In this document: one piece after another, positions 8,236-13,738 of the stretch
Position numbering within the stretch: the stretch's first letter is position 1
Layout of the letters: every line of letters begins with the position of its first letter
Assembly (NCBI GenBank): GCA_036642795.1
Contig: JAVXTH010000034.1
Location: 1 to 13,738 of the forward strand
Source: JAVXTH01 sp036642795
GTDB taxonomy: Bacteria; Bacillota_I; Bacilli_A; Erysipelotrichales; Erysipelotrichaceae
Length of the DNA: 13,738 nt
Reading direction: 5' to 3'
Program-made: the position numbers and the translations under genes
The notes under the pieces: model-generated
Told to the model about the DNA's origin: nothing
The model's input: the letters and a program-made list of their open reading frames with translations, nothing else
Database searches by the model: none

Positions 8236-8244
8236 GCAGCATAG
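8225..8244. repeat. 20-bp perfect palindrome, possible IS end hairpin
   Basis: CTATGCTGC (8225-8233) and GCAGCATAG (8236-8244) flank a central AA. Its place just upstream of the decayed tnpA start fits the subterminal hairpin of an IS200/IS605 left end. An operator or other hairpin cannot be excluded. Confidence 0.5.
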
Positions 8245-8257
8245 AAAAGTCCAAGAA

Positions 8258-8284
8258 AAACGAACATGATATATGCTCGTTTTC
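8258..8284 (-). terminator. Intrinsic terminator after the 70-residue gene
   Basis: On the minus strand AAACGAGCAT (8282-8273) pairs with ATGTTCGTTT (8267-8258) around ATATC. The ten-pair stem has one G-U pair and is followed by T-rich sequence. It lies 8-34 nt after the stop of the 70-residue gene. The symmetric A/T flanks mean it could act in both directions. Confidence 0.7.
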
Positions 8285-8291
8285 TTACTTA

Positions 8292-8504
8292 TTATATAAT
8301 TTTTAGTTTCTCCTGAATGATAAGATGATTATTCAAGTTGATTTCTCCTGCTTCCAATTGTATTGTTACAGGTACATTTACAATAATGTCTTCTTTTAGA
8401 GATAATTTCTTTTTAATTACTAAAATATCCCCAGACTTAACTTTATCGGAATTATCAAATATATTTTTAAATTGATCTTCTGAATAAATTTCTATTTTCT
8501 TCAT
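8292..8504 (-). CDS. Hypothetical 70-residue protein
   Basis: Not recognised. A textbook GGAGGA (8516-8511) lies 6 nt before the ATG and a terminator follows the stop, so the gene looks expressed. The 70-residue product is Lys/Ile/Leu-rich, has no signal peptide, membrane segment or Cys, and reads as alternating strand-like segments: SGDILVIKKKLSL, EDIIVNVPVTIQLEAG and NNHLIIQEKLKII. The pattern recalls the first coils of right-handed beta-helix (pectin-lyase-like) domains in surface proteins, so it could be a small stand-alone protein or the surviving N-terminus of a larger gene. It lies between the signalling operon and the surface-protein genes, on the same strand as both. Function is unknown. 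Confidence 0.65.
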   Translation of the reverse strand: MKKIEIYSEDQFKNIFDNSDKVKSGDILVIKKKLSLKEDIIVNVPVTIQLEAGEINLNNHLIIQEKLKII

Positions 8505-8517
8505 ATTCTCTCCTCCA

Positions 8518-8536
8518 AGATAGCTACAAACTATCT
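8518..8536 (-). promoter_or_regulatory. Hairpin next to the RBS of the 70-residue gene
   Basis: AGATAG (8518-8523) and CTATCT (8531-8536) form an inverted repeat with a seven-base spacer, ending one base from the ribosome binding site on the minus strand. It could be an operator or an RNA hairpin affecting initiation. Six pairs alone is modest evidence. Confidence 0.3.
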
Positions 8537-8742
8537 ACAACAATCCATTTGTTCATTAATTACAAATAATATGTAAACTTTTTTCTCTGTTACAATTTAA
8601 ATCTTTCTTACTTATTTACAAAAGATCAATATTTAGTTAATATCTAAAAATAATTGTCTTATTTTTACTATGTCTTTACACTTTAATAGTTTCATCAATT
8701 AATAGTTTAATTATTCTACTCATAACTCTAACTTGTAAATAA
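8537..8742. other. AT-rich intergenic stretch without recognised features
   Basis: Together with its flanks (8505-8871) this is the longest gene-free region. It is very AT-rich with stops in all frames. I find no clear promoter pair for the 70-residue gene, no tRNA and no known riboswitch. The only strong structure in the larger gap is the terminator at 8743-8788. Confidence 0.5.
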
Positions 8743-8788
8743 ACTACCCCACAACAAAATCATTGAGTTGACTTTGCTGTGGGGTAGT
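8743..8788 (-). terminator. Intrinsic terminator of the 801-residue LRR gene
   Basis: ACTACCCCACA (8743-8753) and TGTGGGGTAGT (8778-8788) form an 11-bp perfect GC-rich stem, extendable by further pairs within the loop. On the minus strand it is followed by TTATTT. It lies about 85 nt after the stop of the surface-protein gene. Confidence 0.8.
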
Positions 8789-8871
8789 GGTTTGTGTCAA
8801 TTACGCATAAAGTAATAATACCGTATATTCGCTTTATTAGTCTTGATTTTTAACATATTCTTGAACAATTT

Positions 8872-11277
8872 CTATTTATATAAATACTTATCTTCATCTT
8901 TATTCTTTTTAACAAAAAGAAATATAAAACCTAATAAAACTACCCCTATACATAACCCTGGCACTATTAAATCATTTATTTGTAGCCCTTTATCTGATTT
9001 AGCAGTACTTACTCCATTTACTGTTTTTGGAGCAACATTTTTTTGTTTACTATCTTTATTTACTTTTTTTGAAGCAATCTTTTTCCCTATATCATCTTTA
9101 TTTGCTTCTTTTGTAAATACTTTTTTACCTATACCTATTTCGTTTATCACTTTAGTTTCTTTTATATCTACTTTATTCTCTTCCTTTGGTCCTTTTTTTT
9201 CTTTTGTGCTAGTTTGACTAATTACATTAATCGGTAGAGTTGCAGTTTTCCCACCATAAGTTACAGTAATCTCTGTATCTGTTACGCTTAATTCTGTTTT
9301 ATCAAAGGTAAAGTTTGCTTTGGTTGTATCATTATATTTGATAACTTCACTTTTCCCATCATTATATTTTACTTCAATTTCTAAGCCTTTTGGATCTAAT
9401 GTTTCTCCTTCGATATAATCAACTTTATCAATATTTCTTATAACTTTAGCATTAACTACTTTCTTCTTCACAACTGTAATCGGAAGCGCTGCAGTATGTC
9501 CACTATAAGTTACAGTAATCTCTGTATCTTTCAAACTTAATACTGTTTTATCAAATGTAAATTTTGCTTTGGTTGTATCATCATATTTAATAACTACACT
9601 TTTTCCGTTATCATATTTTAATTCAAATTCTAAGCCTTTTGGTTCAAATGTTTCTCCTTCAATATAATCAACTTTAGCTGTATTGCTTTTCACTTCTGTT
9701 TTAACTAATTTCTTCTTCACAACTGTAATCGGTAGAGTTATAGTTTGCCCATAATAAGTTACAGTTATCTCTGTGTCTTTTACGCTTAATTCTGTTTTAT
9801 CAAATGTAAAGTTTACTTTAGTTGTATCATCATATTTGATTACACGCTTATACCCCATATTATAATTAATCGTCAATTCTAGTCCACTTGGTTCAAAATC
9901 CTGTCCTTCGATATAATTAAGCTTACTTGCTTTATTTTTCAATATAATATTTTGCAAAGATAGTTCATGTACTGCCTTTGCCCCAGTACTAGCTATTGTT
10001 GGTTTAATTGTAACTTCAGGAACATAATAGATTTCTACATTCGTGTTTGAAAATGTATCACTCATCATTACAGGTAATTTATCTATTAGGAAAACAACAT
10101 TTTGAAGCTTAGTATCCCCATAAAACACTTTACCGCCTATTTTTGTTATAGTTGTATTCGTCCCTAATCCTGTATTTGTTAAGGAGCTGCAACCCTCAAA
10201 TACACCATTCATTAATCTCGTTATGGTCGTATTAGTTTCTAATCCTGTGTTCGTTATAGAATTACAACCCTTAAATGCAAAATTTCCTACCATTGTTATC
10301 GCTTTATTAGTTTCTAATCCTGTGCTTGTTAGGGAGGTACAATTAATAAACGTACCTTCTTCTAAATATGCTAACGTTTTATTCGTCCCTAACCCTGTAC
10401 TCGTTAAGGAGCTACAACCTTGAAATACACGCCACCCAAGTTGCGTTACCGACGCATTTGTTTCTAATCCTGTGCTTTTTAAGGAGGTACAATCTTCAAA
10501 CATAGAAGAACCTATATAATCAATGGCTGTATTCGTTTCAAGCCCTGTACTCGTTAAAGAACTACACCCCGCAAATATTCCTGGATCTATAGAAGTTATT
10601 GTAGTGTTCTTTGCTAATCCTGTGCTTTTTAAAGAGCTACAGTATTGAAATGCACACCCCCCTAGCTTCGTTATCACTGTATTCGTTTCTAATTCTGTGC
10701 TTTTTAAAGAACTACACCCTTTAAATGCGTTAGCCTCAATACTTGTTATAGTTGTGTTCTTTGCTAACCCTGTGTTTGTTAAAGAGGTACAATTATAAAA
10801 CGCAAACTCGCTTATACTAGTTACTTTATATTTAGCACCACTTGCAAGATTAATTTCATTTGGTATTTCAATAGTCCCAACTGTACTTCTATCTATAGCT
10901 GAATAATTAACATCACTCTCGCCTACCTGCACTGTTCCAAAATTACCATTTTCTGATTTTTCCAAAACAGTGAAACTACATGCTAAATTTTGTATACCAT
11001 TATTTACAATATTAACTGCAACTATACTGCCTACTTCTCCAACTGTTGATACTAATGAGTTTTGAACTATTTTGGATGTTCCATCTTTAACATTACTTGT
11101 TGTTTTATCCTCTCCATTTATTGAGTTAATTTTATCAATTTCTAATTCATCTTTTAATACATATTCATCAATTTTATCTAGCTGTGTATTATCAGCGGCT
11201 TTTAATTGATTGGGTGTTACATAAAAAACACTTATAATAAGCATTCCTATCATTAAACATATTTTTCTAGTTTTCAT
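8872..11277 (-). CDS. Secreted BspA-like LRR protein with three group-3 Ig-like repeats, membrane-anchored
   Basis: An 801-residue cell-surface protein, probably an adhesin or ligand-binding protein by analogy to BspA-like families. Residues 1-28 are a signal peptide (MKTRK, hydrophobic core, LKAA). A BspA-like N-terminal cap (about 101-157) leads to nine 25-residue LRRs plus a degenerate tenth (about 158-386), pattern TSTGLETNttItsIgsgaFkGCSSL. Three 83-residue Ig-like repeats (group 3, Big_3 type; about 452-687) start at K452, K535 and K618 with K.(D/N)YIEG. A Lys-rich linker (688-765), a membrane segment (768-789) and a KKNKDEDKY tail end the protein; no LPXTG is present. An in-frame Met at 11367 also has an AAGGAA box, but the Met at 11277 starts a standard signal peptide behind AAAGGG. 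Tandem paralog of the next gene upstream. Confidence 0.9.
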   Translation of the reverse strand: MKTRKICLMIGMLIISVFYVTPNQLKAADNTQLDKIDEYVLKDELEIDKINSINGEDKTTSNVKDGTSKIVQNSLVSTVGEVGSIVAVNIVNNGIQNLACSFTVLEKSENGNFGTVQVGESDVNYSAIDRSTVGTIEIPNEINLASGAKYKVTSISEFAFYNCTSLTNTGLAKNTTITSIEANAFKGCSSLKSTELETNTVITKLGGCAFQYCSSLKSTGLAKNTTITSIDPGIFAGCSSLTSTGLETNTAIDYIGSSMFEDCTSLKSTGLETNASVTQLGWRVFQGCSSLTSTGLGTNKTLAYLEEGTFINCTSLTSTGLETNKAITMVGNFAFKGCNSITNTGLETNTTITRLMNGVFEGCSSLTNTGLGTNTTITKIGGKVFYGDTKLQNVVFLIDKLPVMMSDTFSNTNVEIYYVPEVTIKPTIASTGAKAVHELSLQNIILKNKASKLNYIEGQDFEPSGLELTINYNMGYKRVIKYDDTTKVNFTFDKTELSVKDTEITVTYYGQTITLPITVVKKKLVKTEVKSNTAKVDYIEGETFEPKGLEFELKYDNGKSVVIKYDDTTKAKFTFDKTVLSLKDTEITVTYSGHTAALPITVVKKKVVNAKVIRNIDKVDYIEGETLDPKGLEIEVKYNDGKSEVIKYNDTTKANFTFDKTELSVTDTEITVTYGGKTATLPINVISQTSTKEKKGPKEENKVDIKETKVINEIGIGKKVFTKEANKDDIGKKIASKKVNKDSKQKNVAPKTVNGVSTAKSDKGLQINDLIVPGLCIGVVLLGFIFLFVKKNKDEDKYLYK
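9217..9924 (-). repeat. Three tandem 249-bp Ig-like repeat units
   Basis: Units run 9924-9676, 9675-9427 and 9426-9217 (the last lacks the inter-repeat linker). The 249-bp period can be read directly from the recurring YIEGE-encoding block, for example ending at positions 9669 and 9420. The units code for 83 residues each and stay in frame. Confidence 0.9.
10120..10806 (-). repeat. Tandem 75-bp leucine-rich repeat units
   Basis: Nine complete 75-bp units and a degenerate last one encode 25-residue LRRs. Each complete unit carries a Cys in the F..C(S/T/N)S(L/I) block; the last reads FYGDTKL and lacks it. Confidence 0.88.
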
Positions 11278-11466
11278 TACACTTCTACCCTTTACTTTCT
11301 TTTTTATTAACATTATAAATATAACAAATACGACAAGCTTTTCATTAATATTGTTCCTAAACAACATTATTTGTTCCGATTCCTTTTTTTGATTAAAAAC
11401 AACTGTAAATAAATATAAGTCTTTCCTTTTGACATTTATGATAATTTCTCTTTATTTTGTCATACA

Positions 11467-11500
11467 ATAAAAAAGTGAAGCCAATTAATTGACTTCACTT
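11467..11500 (-). terminator. Intrinsic terminator of the upstream LRR paralog
   Basis: On the minus strand AAGTGAAG (11500-11493) pairs with CTTCACTT (11480-11473), extended by a T-G pair and CAATTAATTG in the loop, and is followed by six T residues (11472-11467). It separates the two paralogs into independent transcription units. No convincing promoter for the downstream paralog is visible in 11278-11466. Confidence 0.85.
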
Positions 11501-11530
11501 ATCAAACACTACCCATCGTAAATTTATACT

Positions 11531-13738
11531 TTACCATTTTCTTTTTTGTAAATACTCATCTTCATCTTTATTCTTTTTAACTAAAATGAATATTATACAT
11601 AATAAAACTGCTCCTATACATAAACCTGGTACTATTAAATCATTTATTTGTAGCCCTTTATCTGATTTTGCTGTACTTCCTTCATTTACTTTTATTTCTT
11701 TTTTTGGAGCAACAATTTTTTGTTTACTATCTTTATTTACTTTTTTTGAAGCAATCTTTTTTCCTATACTATCTTTATTTACTGTATTTGTAAATAGCTT
11801 TTCACTTGTACCTATTTCGTTTATCACTTTAGTTTCTTCCTTTGGTCCTTTTCTTTCTTTTTTATTTGTTTCACTAGTTACGCTAATCGGTAGAGTTACA
11901 GTGTGCCCACCATAAGTTACAATTATCTCTGTATCTTTCAAACTTAATTCTGTTTTATCAAAAGTAAATTTTGCTTTAGTAGTATCATCATAAGTGATTA
12001 CTTCACTTTTCCCATTGTTATATTTCACTTCAATTTCTAAGCCTTTTGGATCTAATGTTTCTCCTTCGATATAATCAACTTTATCAATATTTCTTATAAC
12101 TTTAGCATTAACTACTTTCTTCTTTACAACTGTAATCGGTAGAGTTGCAGGTTTCCCACCATAAGTTACAGTAATCTTTGTATCTTTCAAGCTTAATTCC
12201 ATTTTATCAAATGTAAAGTTTGCTTTGGTTGCATCATTATATTTGATAACTTCACTTTTCCCATTATTATATTTTACTTCAATTTCTAAGCCTTTTGGAT
12301 CTAATGCTTCTCCTTCAATATAATCAACTTTATCAATATTTCTTATAACTTTAGCATTAACTACTTTCTTCTTCACAACTGTAATCGGTAGCGTTGCAGG
12401 TTTACCACCATAAGTTACAATTATCTCTGTATCTTCCAAGCTTAATTCTGTTTTATCAAATGTAAATTTTGTTTTGGTTGTATTATCATATTTAATAACT
12501 TCGCTTTTTCCATTATCATATTTTAATTCAAGTTCTAAGCCTTTTGGATCAAATGTTTCTCCTTCAATATAATCATCTTTAGCTGTATTGCTTTTCACTT
12601 CTGTTTTAACTAATTTCTTCTTCACAACTGTAATCGGTAGAGTTATATTTTGCCCCTCATAAGTTACAGTTATCTCTGTGTCTTTCAAACTTAATACTGT
12701 TTTATCAAAAGTAAATTTTGTTTTGGTTGTATCATCATATTTGATAACTTCACTTTTCCCATTATCATATGTTAATTCAAGTTCTAAACCTCTTGGATCA
12801 AATGTTTCTTCTTCGATATAATCAACCTTATCGATATTACGTTTCACTTCTGTTTTAATTAATTTCTTCTTCACAACTGTAATCGGTAGAGTTGCAGGTT
12901 TTCCACAATAAGTTACAGTTATCTCTGTATCTTTCAAACTTAATACTGTTTTATCAAAGCTGAAATTTGCTTTGGTTGTATCATCATATTTGATTACACG
13001 CTTATGCCCCATATCATAATTAACCGTCAATTCTAGTCCACTTGGTTCAAACTCCTGTCCTTCGATATAATTAAGCTTACTTGCTTTATTTTTCAATATA
13101 ATATTTTGCACAGATAGTTCATGTACTGCCTTTGCCCCCGTACTAGCAATTGTTGGTTTAATTGTTACTTCAGGCAAATAATAGATTTCTACATTCGTGT
13201 TTGAAAATGTATCACTCTTCATTGCTGGTAATTGATCTATTAGAAAAACAATATTTTTAATCTTAGTATCTCCAAAAAACGCTCTACCACCTATTTTTGT
13301 TATAGTTGTGTTCGTCCCTAATCCTGTATTTGTTAAGGAACTACAACCCTCAAATACACTATTCATTAATCTCGTTATTGTAGTATTAGTTTCTAATCCT
13401 GTGTTTGTTATAGAATTACAACCCTTAAATGCATAATTTCCTAATCCTTTTATCCCTTTGTTAGTTTCTAATCCTGTGCTTGTTAAGGAAGCACAAAAAG
13501 CAAACGTATTATCTTCTAAATATGTTATGTCTTTATTCGTCCCTAACCCTGTACTCGTTAAGGAACTACAACCTAGAAATACTTTCCATCCAAGTCTCGT
13601 TACCGACGTATTTGTTTCTAATCCAGTGCTTGTTAAGGAGGTACATTTTTCGAACATAGAAGTACTTATATAATTAATAGCTTTATTCGTTTCAAGCCCT
13701 GTACTCGTTAAAGAACTACACCCCGCAAATATTCCTGG
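11531..13738 (-). CDS. LRR / five-Ig-repeat surface protein, 5' end outside the window
   Basis: Partial gene. The frame stays open to the right edge, so the N-terminus is missing and the first visible Met (13657) is internal, inside an LRR. The 735 visible residues are paralogous throughout to the adjacent 801-residue protein: six complete LRRs and a degenerate last one with conserved TSTGLETN blocks, the same VPEVTIKPTIASTGAKAVHEL-like junction (here LPEV...), five 83-residue group-3 Ig-like repeats, a shorter Lys-rich linker, a C-terminal membrane segment after GLQINDLIVPG and a KKNKDEDEY tail. It has no LPXTG. The main differences are five instead of three Ig-like repeats and the linker length. 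It is probably exported and displayed on the cell surface. It has its own terminator. Confidence 0.88.
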   Translation of the reverse strand, partial: PGIFAGCSSLTSTGLETNKAINYISTSMFEKCTSLTSTGLETNTSVTRLGWKVFLGCSSLTSTGLGTNKDITYLEDNTFAFCASLTSTGLETNKGIKGLGNYAFKGCNSITNTGLETNTTITRLMNSVFEGCSSLTNTGLGTNTTITKIGGRAFFGDTKIKNIVFLIDQLPAMKSDTFSNTNVEIYYLPEVTIKPTIASTGAKAVHELSVQNIILKNKASKLNYIEGQEFEPSGLELTVNYDMGHKRVIKYDDTTKANFSFDKTVLSLKDTEITVTYCGKPATLPITVVKKKLIKTEVKRNIDKVDYIEEETFDPRGLELELTYDNGKSEVIKYDDTTKTKFTFDKTVLSLKDTEITVTYEGQNITLPITVVKKKLVKTEVKSNTAKDDYIEGETFDPKGLELELKYDNGKSEVIKYDNTTKTKFTFDKTELSLEDTEIIVTYGGKPATLPITVVKKKVVNAKVIRNIDKVDYIEGEALDPKGLEIEVKYNNGKSEVIKYNDATKANFTFDKMELSLKDTKITVTYGGKPATLPITVVKKKVVNAKVIRNIDKVDYIEGETLDPKGLEIEVKYNNGKSEVITYDDTTKAKFTFDKTELSLKDTEIIVTYGGHTVTLPISVTSETNKKERKGPKEETKVINEIGTSEKLFTNTVNKDSIGKKIASKKVNKDSKQKIVAPKKEIKVNEGSTAKSDKGLQINDLIVPGLCIGAVLLCIIFILVKKNKDEDEYLQKRKW
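11879..13078 (-). repeat. Five tandem 249-bp Ig-like repeat units
   Basis: In-frame units start at 13078, 12829, 12580, 12331 and 12082 on the minus strand, each coding for 83 residues beginning K(L/V/D)(N/D)YIE. The last unit lacks the linker. First and last units resemble the first and last units of the neighbouring paralog, and the extra copies are internal. Confidence 0.9.
13306..13738 (-). repeat. 75-bp leucine-rich repeat units of the partial paralog
   Basis: The same 25-residue LRR pattern as in the neighbouring gene, continuing beyond the window edge. Blocks such as FLGCSSLTSTGLGTN, FAFCASLTSTGLETN and FKGCNSITNTGLETN recur every 75 bp. Confidence 0.85.

Noticed and set aside
11312..11336. 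TTGTCG and TATAAT upstream of the surface-protein start as a promoter
   Set aside because: The spacing is only 13 nt, too short for a sigma-A promoter, and there is no extended -10.
11380..11430. LytTR-type binding half-site ACAGTTGTT upstream of the surface-protein gene
   Set aside because: LytTR sites are direct repeats with about 12-bp spacing; no second half-site is found at that distance, so one match in AT-rich DNA is not evidence.
11278..11466. A c-di-GMP riboswitch in the leader of the surface-protein gene, expected if HD-GYP activity controlled it
   Set aside because: No GEMM-like conserved blocks are present; the leader is AT-rich and unstructured apart from the upstream gene's terminator.
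11586..11915. Plus-strand open frames of up to about 124 codons opposite the C-terminal regions of both surface-protein genes and opposite the LRRs
   Set aside because: They are antisense shadows of repetitive coding sequence, recur because the repeats recur, and lack RBS support.
9217..13738. CRISPR array as the source of the regular repeats
   Set aside because: The repeats are 75 and 249 bp, contiguous, in frame and protein-coding, with no unique spacers.

Overview
The window is AT-rich DNA with dense, short-spaced genes and strong GGAGG-type ribosome binding sites. Together with a yybP-ykoY riboswitch, an MntP exporter, LytTR and HD-GYP regulators and BspA-like leucine-rich surface proteins, this points to a low-GC Gram-positive anaerobe (Bacillota; Clostridia or Erysipelotrichia are the likeliest guess). 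No marker gene fixes the genus, and the lineage call is inference.

Left part (1-2250), housekeeping and metal homeostasis. A YwaF/TIGR02206-type membrane protein (+) converges on ispF (-), an enzyme of the MEP isoprenoid pathway. Divergent from ispF is mntP (+), a Mn2+ exporter. Its leader has a recognisable promoter, a yybP-ykoY manganese riboswitch and an intrinsic terminator that shares a strand with the aptamer, so it reads as a transcriptional ON switch. A clean terminator follows mntP.

Middle part (2405-7886, all -), a three-gene signalling operon in the order LytTR response regulator, very large soluble hybrid histidine kinase, then REC-HD-GYP response regulator. The spacings are 17 nt and then a 16-nt overlap. 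The kinase has several PAS-like sensor regions, HisKA, HATPase, a degenerate receiver, an intact receiver and an Hpt domain. It could feed one stimulus into a transcriptional output (LytTR) and a c-di-GMP-degrading output (HD-GYP). Directly upstream lies a decayed IS200/IS605-type Y1 transposase remnant with a 20-bp palindrome and a promoter-like TATAAT box, possibly supplying the operon's leader.

Right part (8292-13738, all -), small and large proteins of uncertain role. A 70-residue hypothetical protein with a strong RBS has its own terminator. It is followed by two tandem paralogous cell-surface proteins with 25-residue BspA-like LRRs, 249-bp tandem group-3 Ig-like repeats (three copies in one, five in the other), a Lys-rich linker and a C-terminal membrane anchor without an LPXTG motif. 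The second paralog runs off the right edge of the window. The copy-number difference suggests unequal recombination. Neighbourhood alone suggests, but does not show, that the signalling operon controls these surface proteins.
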